Shown piece by piece: positions 16,719 to 26,276 of a stretch of 64,000 bases of DNA. Where the stretch lies: assembly GCF_022761035.1 (NCBI RefSeq), contig NZ_JAKWJP010000006.1, positions 186,001 to 250,000 on the forward strand, in the 5' to 3' direction. Under the pieces are notes generated by a model, which worked only from the letters and a program-made list of their open reading frames with translations, was not told the DNA's origin and did not search any database. This stretch comes from Microbacterium sp. SS28 (GTDB taxonomy: Bacteria; Actinomycetota; Actinomycetes; Actinomycetales; Microbacteriaceae). Both the position numbers and the translations under genes were made by a program. Position 1 is the stretch's first letter; every line of letters starts with the position of its first letter.

Positions 16719-16751
16719 AGTATAGCGCGAACCAAGGGTTGCCTAACCTGA
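16719..16751 (-). promoter_or_regulatory. Promoter with DtxR/IdeR-like iron box for the SIP gene
   Basis: The -10 is TATACT (16719-16724). A GTTAGG sequence sits 17 bases upstream as a -35. Over it lies TCAGGTTAGGCAACCCTTG (16733-16751), matching 14 of 19 positions of the DtxR-type consensus TTAGGTTAGGCTAACCTAA. A repressor bound there would block the -35 region. Confidence 0.6.
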
Positions 16752-16775
16752 GTTGCACGAGATCGAAACGAAGCG

Positions 16776-17495
16776 TCACGCTTCCGACACGAGGACCCGC
16801 CGCAGCTCCGCGATCTCGTCGTCGCCGAGGCCGTGCGCGCGCAGGTAGTCCGCGACGGAGCCGTAGCGCTCGGCGACCCCCGCGAGCAGCCCCGCCATGA
16901 CGGGCGCGGGCGAGCGCGTCGCGAGGTCTTCGAGGTGGACGGATTCGGGATGCATCGCCCGCAGCCGCGCGACGACGCGCTCGTTGCGCCACTGCGGCAG
17001 CAGGCCCTCGGTGCGCGCATAGTCGGCCACGACGGCCTCCTCGTCGACGCCCGCCGCCGCGAGGGCGAGAGCGACCGTGACGCCCGTGCGGTCCTTGCCC
17101 ACGGTGCAGTGCACGAGGACGGGCTGATCGGCGAGGATGCCGCGCACGACCGCGACGACGCCGTCGGAGGACTCCTCGACGAGCAGGCGGTACATCTCGG
17201 GCAGCGCGATGTCGTCGGCGAAGAACGACTCGACCGAGCCGAGGAACAGCGGGGCGCGCTGCGTCGTGATCGCGAGATCGCCGAGGCGGCTCGGCGCCCA
17301 CCTCACCTCGTCGTCGGCCCGCAGATCGATGATGCGGCGCAGGCCCAGCCCGCCGAGCGCAGCGACGCCGGCCTCGTCGAGCTGCGCGAGGTTGCCCGAG
17401 CGGAAGAGGACGCCCGAACGCGTGCGACCCGTCCCCGCGGGGAGGCCGCCGACATCGCGGAGATTGACGGCTCCCGGGACGAGCGGATCGGTCAT
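16776..17495 (-). CDS. Tyrosine-protein phosphatase (PtpB/Y_phosphatase3 type)
   Basis: 239 residues. The phosphatase P-loop VHCTVGKDRTG contains the CX5R motif. The N-terminal NLRDVGGLPAG and VLFRSGNLAQL blocks and the C-terminal helical region are those of bacterial PtpB-like enzymes, which can act on phosphotyrosine and also on phosphoinositides. It is cytoplasmic, with no signal. Its ATG overlaps the stop of the AhpD-like gene (ATGA), so the two share a transcript. The substrate is unknown. Confidence 0.88.
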   Translation of the reverse strand: MTDPLVPGAVNLRDVGGLPAGTGRTRSGVLFRSGNLAQLDEAGVAALGGLGLRRIIDLRADDEVRWAPSRLGDLAITTQRAPLFLGSVESFFADDIALPEMYRLLVEESSDGVVAVVRGILADQPVLVHCTVGKDRTGVTVALALAAAGVDEEAVVADYARTEGLLPQWRNERVVARLRAMHPESVHLEDLATRSPAPVMAGLLAGVAERYGSVADYLRAHGLGDDEIAELRRVLVSEA

Positions 17496-17968
17496 GCCGA
17501 GTGCGGTGTGCGCGGCGGGACGGGGTACCGGCCCGCGATCGCGACGCGGTTGAAGGCGTTGATCGACACGAGGATCCAGCTGAGGGCGACGTATTCGTCC
17601 TCGCTCAGGACGCCGCCGACGTGGTCGTAGACGTCGTCCGCGACGCCGCCGTCGTGGATGAACGTGAACGCCTCCGCGAGCTCGAGACCCGCCCGCTCGC
17701 GATCGGTGAAGACGCCCGACTCCCGCCAGGTGGGCAGCTGCGCGATGATGTCGGCGTCGAGGCCCTCCTTGACTGCGCGGTCGACGTGCACGCGCACGCA
17801 GTAGGCGCAGCCGTTGAGCTGCGACGCGTGGATCTGGATGAGCTCCTTGAACCGCGCCTCGATCCCGGCATCCGCCGCGATGCGACCCACGGTCTTCGAG
17901 AACGCGTCGAGCGTCTTGTAGGCGTCGGGCGCCGAACGCGACAGGTGGACGCGACGTTCTTCGCTCAT
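17492..17968 (-). CDS. AhpD/carboxymuconolactone decarboxylase-family protein
   Basis: 158 residues, mostly helical. The alkylhydroperoxidase motif is GCAYCVRVHVDRAVKEG, with a CxxC pair and the downstream His that forms the proton relay in AhpD. Relatives reduce peroxides or act as disulfide reductases. The ATG at 17966-17968 is 7 bases after a TAGGGT box, so the mRNA looks leaderless. The tyrosine phosphatase follows with a 4-base overlap. Confidence 0.85.
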   Translation of the reverse strand: MSEERRVHLSRSAPDAYKTLDAFSKTVGRIAADAGIEARFKELIQIHASQLNGCAYCVRVHVDRAVKEGLDADIIAQLPTWRESGVFTDRERAGLELAEAFTFIHDGGVADDVYDHVGGVLSEDEYVALSWILVSINAFNRVAIAGRYPVPPRTPHSA

Positions 17969-17975
17969 GTGAATC

Positions 17976-17981
17976 ACCCTA
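17976..17981 (-). promoter_or_regulatory. -10 box of the AhpD-like gene
   Basis: TAGGGT on the minus strand, 7 bases before the ATG. Confidence 0.45.
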
Positions 17982-18016
17982 TGACGGACGGATGCCGCGG
18001 GGCCCGGCCATCGCGG

Positions 18017-18022
18017 CAGAAT
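18017..18022 (+). promoter_or_regulatory. Possible -10 box of the alpha/beta hydrolase gene
   Basis: CAGAAT, then 6 bases, then GTG. It departs from TANNNT at the first base, but the spacing equals that of the other leaderless genes here, and near-identical boxes precede metX (GACAAT) and the APC permease (CAGAAT). Confidence 0.35.
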
Positions 18023-18028
18023 GGCGGG

Positions 18029-18985
18029 GTGAGCGCCCCCATCGACGAGTTCTCGTTCCTTCCCGCCCAGGCGGCGGACGCCGGCATCGCAGGCCCCCTC
18101 CCCCGCGGCGAGCGCCTCTCGCTGACCCTCCCGGACGGGCGCGTTCTGAGCGCGCTGCGGTACGGCCGCACGGCGGACTCGGGGGCCATCCGGCCCGAGG
18201 TGACGTTCCTGCACGGCGCGGGGCTCAACGCGCACACGTGGGACACGACGATCCTCGCGCTCGGCCTCCCTGCGCTCGCGATCGACCTGCCCGGTCACGG
18301 CGACTCGTCGTGGCGCGACGACCTCGCCTACGTCGGCGGCGCGCTCGCGCCCGACGTCATCGCCGGCATCGAGGCGTGGACCGAGGCGCCGCAGGTGCTC
18401 GTGGGGCAGTCGCTCGGAGGCCTGACCGCGGCGGCGGTCGCGGCATCCCGTCCCGATCTGATCCGCGAGGTCGTCGTCGTCGACATCACACCCGGCATCG
18501 ACCCGAACGGCGGCGCGGCGCAGCTGCGCGCGTTCTTCGCGGGGCCGACCGACTGGGCATCGCGCGACGAATTGGTCGAGCGCGCGCTCTCCTTCGGCCT
18601 GGGCGGCTCGCGAACGGCGGCCGAGCGCGGCGTCTTCCACAACTCCCGCATCCGCCCCGACGGGCGCGTCGAGTGGAAGCACCACTTCGCGCACCTCGCC
18701 AACGCGACGGCCTCGACGCCCGGCGCGGGAGAGGCGGCGGCGGCTCAGCAGGACGCGCTGCGCTCCGTCCTCTCCGAGAGCGGATGGGCGGACCTCGCCG
18801 GGGTGCAGGCCCCCTTGACACTCGTCCGCGGCACGCGCGGGTACGTGACGGATGCCGACGCCGAGGCGTTCCGCGAACGCGTGCCCGCGGCATCCGTCGT
18901 CGATGTCCCCTCGGGTCACAACGTGCAGGAGGAGATCCCCGCAGAGCTCGCGCGACTCGTCCGGGAGCGCGCGCGGAAGGGTTAA
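18029..18985 (+). CDS. Alpha/beta-hydrolase fold protein
   Basis: 318 residues. The oxyanion segment FLHGAGLNAHTWD, the DLPGHGDSSW turn and the nucleophile elbow VGQSLGG are all present. The late Asp region (VRGTRGYVTDADAE) and catalytic His in VPSGHNVQEE complete the triad. It has no signal peptide. The substrate is unknown; ester or C-C hydrolase are both possible. The GTG at 18029 fits the fold's start; a longer in-frame extension to 17501 would run antisense through the AhpD-like gene and is rejected. Confidence 0.88.
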   Translation: MSAPIDEFSFLPAQAADAGIAGPLPRGERLSLTLPDGRVLSALRYGRTADSGAIRPEVTFLHGAGLNAHTWDTTILALGLPALAIDLPGHGDSSWRDDLAYVGGALAPDVIAGIEAWTEAPQVLVGQSLGGLTAAAVAASRPDLIREVVVVDITPGIDPNGGAAQLRAFFAGPTDWASRDELVERALSFGLGGSRTAAERGVFHNSRIRPDGRVEWKHHFAHLANATASTPGAGEAAAAQQDALRSVLSESGWADLAGVQAPLTLVRGTRGYVTDADAEAFRERVPAASVVDVPSGHNVQEEIPAELARLVRERARKG

Positions 18986-19037
18986 CGCTTCTGTTGCGTT
19001 GTGCGTAGCGTCGACGATCGGCCCCTTGCCGGTTGCC

Positions 19038-19043
19038 TAGGCT
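19038..19043 (+). promoter_or_regulatory. -10 box of the peptide ABC operon
   Basis: TAGGCT, about 80 bases before the ATG of the binding-protein gene. The leader would be roughly 75 bases and holds AAAGGA as ribosome-binding site. No -35 consensus. Confidence 0.4.
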
Positions 19044-19125
19044 GGGTTACCGCCGACAAAGCCCTGGGGGCTCTGCTCGGGGCCAGCTCTCTGACTCCAC
19101 CGGATGTCCACCCGAAAGGACGGCC

Positions 19126-20640
19126 ATGCTTCGCCGCACCGCCCTCGCCGCCTCGGCGCTCCTCGCCGCCGGCGCCCTCCTGCTCACCGCCTGCTCGGGC
19201 GGATCCACCGAAGCGCCGACCGCCACGGGCGAGCCCGACCCGGACGCCTCGGCGATCATCCGCCTCGTGCTCGAGCCGGACAACCTCGACATCCGGCAGA
19301 CCGCGGGCGCCGCGCTCGACCAGATCCTCGTCGACAACATCTACCAGGGCCTCGTGGCGCGCACCCCCGAGCAGGAGATCGTGCCGGCCCTCGCGAGCGA
19401 CTGGACGGTCTCGCCCGACGGACTCACGTACGAGTTCACGCTCCGCGAGGGCGTGACGTTCCACGACGGCCAGGCGCTCACCCCGCAGGACGTCGTGTGG
19501 TCGCTGACGACGCGCCGCGACACCACGACGTGGAGCGACTCGTCGCGCCTCGCGAACGTGTCGTCGATCGGCGCGGAGGGCCAGACGATCACGCTGACGC
19601 TGGCGGCGCCCGATTCGACCCTGCTGTGGAACCTCACGGGCCGCGCCGGGCTCGTCTTCAAGGAGGGCGACACCGTCGACTACAAGACGGCCGCCAACGG
19701 CACGGGGCCCTTCATCCTGGACGACTGGCGCGAGGGCGCAAGCATCACGTTCGTCCGCAACGACGCCTACTGGGGTGAGCCCGCGCAGGTCGCCGAGGTC
19801 GTGCTCGACTACATCCCCGACAACCAGGCCGCGCTCAACGCGGCGCTCGCGGGCGAGGTCGACGTCGTCACGGGGTTCGACGCGAACCTCAAGGACAAGA
19901 TCGAGGCCGACGGCGCATTCGAGCTCGTGCTCGGCAAGTCGACCGACAAGGGCACGCTCGCCTTCAACCAGACCTCGGGCCCGCTCGCCGACAAGCGCGT
20001 CCGTCAGGCGATCCGCCAGGCGATCGACCACGAGGCCTTCATCGAGGCGGCCGCGTCCGGCGAGACGCTCTACGGCCCCATCCCCGAGCTCGACCCGGGC
20101 TACGAGGACCTCTCCGACGTCGCGCCGTACGACCCGGAGGCTGCCAAGGCCCTCCTCAAGGGGGCGGGTGCCGAGGACCTCACGCTGACGCTCACGATCC
20201 CCTCGTTCTACTCGACGTCGATCCCGATCGCCCAGATCCTCGTGTCGGACCTCAACGAGGTCGGCATCACGCTCGAGGTCGAGTCGGTCGACTTCCCGAC
20301 GTGGATCAACGACGTCTACGTCAACAAGGACTACGAGTTGAGCTACGTGCTGCACACCGAGGCGCGCGACTTCGAGAACTGGGCCAACCCCGACTACTAC
20401 TTCACCTACGACAACCCCGAGGTGCAGCGGCTGTACGCGGAGTCCGTCGCCGCGACGGACGAGGCCGAGGCGGCCGACCTGCTCGCTCAGGCCGCGCGGA
20501 TCGTGTCGGAGGACGCAGCGGCCGACTGGCTTGCCAACGGCGCCTCCGTCGTCGCGGTCGGCACTAACATCGCGGGTATGCCGTCGACCAACGTGAACGC
20601 GCGTCTCAATCTGGCAGAGCTGTCCAAGAGCGACGGGTGA
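19126..20640 (+). CDS. ABC importer substrate-binding lipoprotein (peptide/nickel family 5)
   Basis: 504 residues. A lipoprotein signal ends in LLLTACSGG, so Cys23 is the lipidated residue. The mature part is a family-5 solute-binding protein of normal length, with VPALASDWTVSPDGLTYEFTLREGVTFHDG and the RVRQAIRQAIDHE motif typical of DppA/OppA. The ligand cannot be read from the sequence; oligopeptides are the default for this family. The ATG at 19126 has AAAGGA 6 bases upstream. It is the first of five overlapping genes that form a whole importer. Confidence 0.93.
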   Translation: MLRRTALAASALLAAGALLLTACSGGSTEAPTATGEPDPDASAIIRLVLEPDNLDIRQTAGAALDQILVDNIYQGLVARTPEQEIVPALASDWTVSPDGLTYEFTLREGVTFHDGQALTPQDVVWSLTTRRDTTTWSDSSRLANVSSIGAEGQTITLTLAAPDSTLLWNLTGRAGLVFKEGDTVDYKTAANGTGPFILDDWREGASITFVRNDAYWGEPAQVAEVVLDYIPDNQAALNAALAGEVDVVTGFDANLKDKIEADGAFELVLGKSTDKGTLAFNQTSGPLADKRVRQAIRQAIDHEAFIEAAASGETLYGPIPELDPGYEDLSDVAPYDPEAAKALLKGAGAEDLTLTLTIPSFYSTSIPIAQILVSDLNEVGITLEVESVDFPTWINDVYVNKDYELSYVLHTEARDFENWANPDYYFTYDNPEVQRLYAESVAATDEAEAADLLAQAARIVSEDAAADWLANGASVVAVGTNIAGMPSTNVNARLNLAELSKSDG

Positions 20641-21587
20641 TCCGATACACGCTGACGCGCCTGGCCCTGCTTCTGCTCGGGCTCTTCGTCGCCAGCGTGC
20701 TGATCTTCCTCTCGCTGCGCGTGCTGCCCGGCGACGTCGCGCAGCTCATCGCAGGGACGAACTCCTCGCCCGAGCAGATCGCGGCCATCCGCACGGAGCT
20801 GGGGCTCGATGAGCCGCTGATCTCGCAGTACATCGACTGGATCGGCGGGGTGCTCCGCGGCGACCTCGGCACGTCGCTCCTGACGGGCACGAGCGTCACC
20901 GAGGAGCTCGTCGAGAAGGCGCAGGTGACGGTCCCGCTCGGGATCTTCGCCCTCACGATCGCCCTCGTGTTCAGCCTCCCGCTCGGAGTGATCTCGGCGA
21001 TGCGGCGCGGCCGCTCGTCGGGCACAGCGCTCAGCGTCGGCGCTCAAGCGCTCGCGGCGGTGCCGGTCGTCTGGGCCGGGATGCTGCTGGTCGTCGTCTT
21101 CGCCGTGTGGCTCGGCTGGCTCCCCGCGCAGGGCTTCCCGCGCGCGGGCTGGTCGGATCCCGCCGCGGCCGTCCTCGCCCTCGTGCTGCCCGCGCTCACG
21201 ATCGGGATCGTCGAGGGCGCGATGCTCCTGCGATTCGTGCGCAGCGCGACGCTGCAGGCGGTCGGCCAGGACTACGTGCGCACGGCCGCCGCGAAGGGCC
21301 TGACGCGCGACGCCGCGCTGCTGCGGCACGGCCTGCCCAACGTCGGACTGTCGGTCGTGACGGTGCTCGGCCTGCAGGTCGCGGGCATCATCGTCGGCGC
21401 CGTCGTCATCGAGCAGCTGTTCACGCTGCCCGGCATCGGACGCATGCTCGTCGCCGACGTCGGCGCGCGGGATCTGCCGAAGGTGCAGGGCGAGCTCCTC
21501 GCCCTGACGGGCTTCGTCCTCATCGTCGGCTTCTTCGTCGACCTCGCGCACCGCGCGCTCGACCCGCGGCAGAGGGAGGCGGCATGA
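20637..21587 (+). CDS. Peptide-type ABC importer permease 1 (DppB-like)
   Basis: 316 residues with six membrane helices. The start MIRYTLTRLALLLLGLFVASVLIF and LRVLPGDVAQ are the usual DppB opening, and the EAA loop is present around DYVRTAAAKGLTRDAALLRHGLPN, which contacts the ATPases. It forms the translocation pore with the next gene. The GTG start overlaps the binding-protein stop by four bases (GTGA), which argues for translational coupling. Confidence 0.93.
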   Translation: MIRYTLTRLALLLLGLFVASVLIFLSLRVLPGDVAQLIAGTNSSPEQIAAIRTELGLDEPLISQYIDWIGGVLRGDLGTSLLTGTSVTEELVEKAQVTVPLGIFALTIALVFSLPLGVISAMRRGRSSGTALSVGAQALAAVPVVWAGMLLVVVFAVWLGWLPAQGFPRAGWSDPAAAVLALVLPALTIGIVEGAMLLRFVRSATLQAVGQDYVRTAAAKGLTRDAALLRHGLPNVGLSVVTVLGLQVAGIIVGAVVIEQLFTLPGIGRMLVADVGARDLPKVQGELLALTGFVLIVGFFVDLAHRALDPRQREAA

Positions 21588-22603
21588 GCGACGACCGCCG
21601 CAACCCGTCGGGCACGTCCCGGAGTTCGTCGCCCGCGACCCCTCAGCGCGACCGACTGCGGGACACGGCTGGCCGGGCGGGCAGCCGCAAGGAGCGGCGG
21701 CGCGCGCGGCGCGCGCGCTCGCGGTGGGCGTGGCTGCGCCGGCTGTGGGCGCTGTCCACGGGGCGCTTCGGGCTCATCGTCGTCGCGGTGGTCCTCGCGA
21801 CGGCGATCGTCGCCTCGTTCTGGACGCCGTTCGACCCGCAGCAGGTCGAGATCTCGAACCGCTGGGCGCCGCCCGGCTGGCCGCACCTGCTCGGCACGGA
21901 TGCGTCGGGACGCGACATCCTGAGCCTTCTCATGGCGGGCGCGCGCACGACAGTCATCGTCGCGGTGGGCGCGGGGATCGTCGCGTCGATCGTGGGGATC
22001 TCGCTCGCGGCGCTCGGCGCGCTGACGGCCCGGTGGGTCCGCGAGTCCGTCGCGGTGTTCGTCGACATCCTGATCGCCTTCCCCGTGCTCATCATCGCGA
22101 TGATGATCTCGGCCGTGTGGGGCGGGTCGCTGTGGGTCGTGATCTGGTCGGTCGGGATCGGCTTCGGCGTCAACATCGCGCGCGTCACGCGTCCCGAGCT
22201 GCGACGCGTCCTGCAGAGCGACTTCGTGCTGGCGGGTCGCATGGCGGGCCTCACTCCCGCGCAGAACCTCGTGCGCCACCTGCTGCCGAACGTCGCACCC
22301 GTCTTCATCGTCCAGCTGTCGTGGGGCATGGCGGTCGCGGTCCTCGCCGAGGCGGGCCTGTCGTACCTCGGCTTCGGCGCTCCGATCACCGAGCCCTCGT
22401 GGGGGCTGCTGCTCGCGGAGCTCCAGCAGTTCATCACGGTGCATCCGCTCTCGGTCGTCTGGCCGGGCCTCGCGATCACGTTCACGGTGCTGGGCCTCAA
22501 TCTGCTGGGCGACGGCCTGCGCGAAGCGACCGACCCGACCCTCGCGCGTCGCGGCGGTGCGGCGCGCACCGCCCGTACGCACGTCCCGGAGGTCGTCGCA
22601 TGA
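21584..22603 (+). CDS. Peptide-type ABC importer permease 2 (DppC-like)
   Basis: 339 residues. An unusually long, very basic N-terminal extension (about residues 1-50, rich in Arg and Ser) precedes six membrane helices. HLLGTDASGRDILSLLMAGARTT and SYLGFGAPITEPSWG are DppC hallmarks, and the EAA loop lies around VLAGRMAGLTPAQNLVRHLLPN. The ATG at 21584 overlaps the previous stop (ATGA). The basic tail could bind lipid headgroups or be disordered; it is not part of the usual family core. Confidence 0.92.
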   Translation: MSDDRRNPSGTSRSSSPATPQRDRLRDTAGRAGSRKERRRARRARSRWAWLRRLWALSTGRFGLIVVAVVLATAIVASFWTPFDPQQVEISNRWAPPGWPHLLGTDASGRDILSLLMAGARTTVIVAVGAGIVASIVGISLAALGALTARWVRESVAVFVDILIAFPVLIIAMMISAVWGGSLWVVIWSVGIGFGVNIARVTRPELRRVLQSDFVLAGRMAGLTPAQNLVRHLLPNVAPVFIVQLSWGMAVAVLAEAGLSYLGFGAPITEPSWGLLLAELQQFITVHPLSVVWPGLAITFTVLGLNLLGDGLREATDPTLARRGGAARTARTHVPEVVA

Positions 22604-23384
22604 CGCTCGAGGTGCGGGACCTCACGATCGACATCGACGGTCGGCGCGTCGTCGACGGCATCTCGTTCGACGTGCCCGACGGCGCCCGTGTGGGCCTCAT
22701 CGGCGAGTCCGGCTCGGGCAAGTCGCTCACGGCACTCGCGATCCTCGGGCTCCTCCCCGACGGCGCGAGCGCGAGCGGATCCATCCGCTGGAACGGGCGA
22801 GAGCTGCGGGGCCTCGCCGACCGCGAGCTCGCGCAGCTGCGCGGCGACGACATCGGGATCGTCTTCCAGGAGCCCCGCACGGCGCTCAACCCGATCCGGA
22901 CGGTGGGCCGTCAGATCGCGGAGTCGGTGCGGATCCACGAGCGCGTGAGCCGTGCCGAGGCGAAGGCGCGCGCCGTCGAGGAGGCGCGCCGCGTCGCCCT
23001 CCCCGATCCCGAGCGCATCGTGGCCCGCTATCCGCATCAGCTGTCGGGCGGGCAGCGGCAGCGCGTCGCGATCGCGACGGCGCTCGCGTGCCGGCCGCGC
23101 CTGCTCATCGCCGACGAGCCGACGACGGCGCTCGACGTCACGATCCAGGCCGAGATCCTCGATCTGCTCCTCTCGCTCGTCGAGGACGACGGCATGTCGC
23201 TCGTGTTCATCACGCACGACCTGGCCGTCCTCTCGCGCATCGCGACGCACGGCATCGTCCTCGAGGACGGGCGCATCGTCGAGGAGGCGCCCGTCGCGAC
23301 CCTTCTCACGACGCCGTCCTCGCCCGTCACACAGGGACTCCTGCGCGATGCGACGGCGACCCTGTGGCGTCCGGGAGGTGCCGC

Positions 23385-23388
<4 letters not shown>
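22600..23388 (+). CDS. ABC importer ATP-binding subunit 1 (DppD/OppD-like)
   Basis: 262 residues. Walker A is GESGSGKS, the Q-loop lies in VFQEPRTALNP, the signature is LSGGQRQRVAIA, Walker B is LLIADEPTTALD, and the switch His is in FITHDLAVLS. The C-terminal region is short and lacks the cysteine-rich Fe-S extension seen in many OppD proteins, so it is a minimal subunit. The ATG overlaps the permease stop (ATGA). Confidence 0.93.
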
Positions 23389-24233
<845 letters not shown>

Positions 24234-24253
24234 CCCGCGCGAGACCCCCGCAC

Positions 24254-24259
24254 TATCGT
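24254..24259 (+). promoter_or_regulatory. Possible -10 box of the amylosucrase gene
   Basis: TATCGT in the 73-base gap after the ABC operon, about 48 bases before the ATG. The leader would carry GGAGG as the ribosome-binding site. Confidence 0.4.
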
Positions 24260-24306
24260 GAGAGAAGCCCCTCGCCAGGGGGCGCGGACCCGCCCGGAGG
24301 TGTGCC

Positions 24307-26202
24307 ATGCCCAGACTGTCCGACGGATGGGCCCGTGACGTCGAAGAGATCGAGCGCCTCGCCTCCGTGCGCGCGGGGTCGTTCGACGCGGCGTTCGCGC
24401 AGCGCTTCGCCGAGCACTTCCCGACGCTGCACGGGCTGTTCGTGCAGCTGTACGGCGAGCGTGACGACGGGCTCGAGCAGCTCGCCGCCGTCGTCGCCGA
24501 TGCCGCGGCATCCTGGACCGCGCGTTCACCGGAGCTCAAGGAACGCGACCTCGCACGCGAATCCGATCCGGGCTGGTTCCTCTCGAACGGGATGCTGGGC
24601 GGCGTCTGCTACGTCGACCGCTTCGCCGGCTCGCTCGCGGGCGTGCGCGAGAGCATCCCGTACTTCCAGGAGCTCGGGCTCACGTATCTGCACCTCATGC
24701 CGCTCTTCGAGAGCCCCGAGGGCAATTCGGACGGCGGATACGCGGTGTCGAGCTATCGGCGCGTGAACCCCGCTCTCGGCACGATGGACGAGCTCGCCGC
24801 CCTCGCGGACGACCTGCGTCGTGCGGGCATCTCGCTCGTCGTGGACTTCATCTTCAACCACACCAGCAGCGAGCACGAGTGGGCGCGGAAGGCGGTGTCG
24901 GGCGAGCCCGGGTACGAGGACTTCTACCTGATCTTCCCCGATCGCACGATGCCCGACCGCTACGAGGAGACGGTCCGCGAGATCTTCCCCGACGACCATC
25001 CGGGCTCGTTCGTGCAGCTCCCCGACGGCCGGTGGATCTGGGCGACCTTCTACCACTTCCAGTGGGACCTCAACTATGCGAATCCCGCGGTGTTCCGCGC
25101 GATGGCGGGCGAGATGCTCTTCCTCGCGGGACAGGGCGTCGAGATCCTGCGGATGGACGCCGTCGCCTTCATCTGGAAGCGCCTGGGCACCGCGTGCGAG
25201 TCGCTCCCCGAGGCGCATCTGCTGCTGAGGGCCTTCAACGCCGTGCTGCGGATGGCGGCGCCGAGCCTGCTGTTCAAGTCCGAGGCGATCGTCCACCCCG
25301 ACGAGGTCATCGAGTACATCTCGCTCGAGGAGTGCCAGCTCTCGTACAACCCGCTGCAGATGGCGCTCACGTGGGAGGCGCTCGCGACGCGCGACCCCCG
25401 CCTGCTGCAGCAGGCGCTCGAGCGGCGGCACGCGCTGCCGGCGGGGACGGCGTGGGTCAACTACGTCCGCAGCCACGACGACATCGGCTGGACCTTCGCC
25501 GACGAGGACGCCGCCGAGTTCGGGATCGACGGATACTCGCACCGCCGGTTCCTCAACGACTTCTACGTGGGCCGGTTCCCCGGCACCTTCGCGCGCGGCG
25601 TGCCGTTCCAGGAGAACCCGAAGACCGGCGACGCCCGCGTCACGGGGACGACGGCCTCGCTCGCCGGGATCGAGTCCGGCGACGCCGGGGGCGTCGACCG
25701 CGTGCTCCTCGCGCACGCGATCGCGCTGTCGACGGGCGGCATCCCCCTGCTCTACCTCGGCGACGAGGTCGCGCAGCTCAACGACTACTCCTTCGCCGAC
25801 GACCCCGCCAAGGCGGCCGACAGTCGCTGGGTGCACCGGCCGGCGCGGTCCGCGCACCGGTACGAGGAGCGATCGGATGCCGGCACCGACGCCGCGCGGG
25901 TGTACAGCGGGCTCACGGGGCTCATCCGCACGCGCCAGGCGACTCCCGAGTTCGCGGGCGGCGAGCTGATCGGGTTCGATGCGCGGCACCCCTCGGTGCT
26001 CGCGTACCAGCGCCCCGGCGACGGGGCCGTCATCCTCGTGCTCGCGAACGTCGGCGACGACCTCGCCGTGATCGACCCGGTCACCCTGAGCGGCTTCGAC
26101 AGCGCCGCGACGGACGTCGTGACAGCGGCCGAGGTCGATCTCGCCCGCGGTGTGGCGCTGCCGCCGCACGGCTTCGTGTGGCTGCGGGCACGCCCCGTCT
26201 GA
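24307..26202 (+). CDS. Amylosucrase-type GH13 glucosyltransferase
   Basis: 631 residues, the usual length for GH13 subfamily 4. The helical N-terminal domain (about 1-90) with FAEHFPTLHGLFVQLYG is typical of amylosucrase. In the barrel, VVDFIFNHTSSEH is conserved region I, the nucleophile is D284 in LRMDAVAF, the acid/base is E326 in FKSEAIV, and H390-D391 in RSHDDIGW form region IV. Amylosucrases split sucrose and build alpha-1,4-glucan; related enzymes isomerise or hydrolyse sucrose, so specificity needs care. No signal peptide. The ATG has GGAGG 7 bases upstream. Confidence 0.9.
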   Translation: MPRLSDGWARDVEEIERLASVRAGSFDAAFAQRFAEHFPTLHGLFVQLYGERDDGLEQLAAVVADAAASWTARSPELKERDLARESDPGWFLSNGMLGGVCYVDRFAGSLAGVRESIPYFQELGLTYLHLMPLFESPEGNSDGGYAVSSYRRVNPALGTMDELAALADDLRRAGISLVVDFIFNHTSSEHEWARKAVSGEPGYEDFYLIFPDRTMPDRYEETVREIFPDDHPGSFVQLPDGRWIWATFYHFQWDLNYANPAVFRAMAGEMLFLAGQGVEILRMDAVAFIWKRLGTACESLPEAHLLLRAFNAVLRMAAPSLLFKSEAIVHPDEVIEYISLEECQLSYNPLQMALTWEALATRDPRLLQQALERRHALPAGTAWVNYVRSHDDIGWTFADEDAAEFGIDGYSHRRFLNDFYVGRFPGTFARGVPFQENPKTGDARVTGTTASLAGIESGDAGGVDRVLLAHAIALSTGGIPLLYLGDEVAQLNDYSFADDPAKAADSRWVHRPARSAHRYEERSDAGTDAARVYSGLTGLIRTRQATPEFAGGELIGFDARHPSVLAYQRPGDGAVILVLANVGDDLAVIDPVTLSGFDSAATDVVTAAEVDLARGVALPPHGFVWLRARPV

Positions 26203-26264
26203 CCGCGATCGCCGCGCGTGCGGCCGCGCCCGGCACGGGAGCCCGGGATGTCCCGAGCCGCCGC

Positions 26265-26270
26265 TAGCCT
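26265..26270 (+). promoter_or_regulatory. -10 box, leaderless M4 protease gene
   Basis: TAGCCT, then 6 bases, then ATG at 26277. No Shine-Dalgarno sequence. Confidence 0.5.
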
Positions 26271-26276
26271 CGGACC

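Noticed and set aside
19028..19050. Second DtxR-like box before the peptide ABC operon (GGTTGCCTAGGCTGGGTTA)
   Set aside because: Aligned to the consensus, the half-sites have wrong spacing and orientation; TAGGCT alone is better read as a -10 box.
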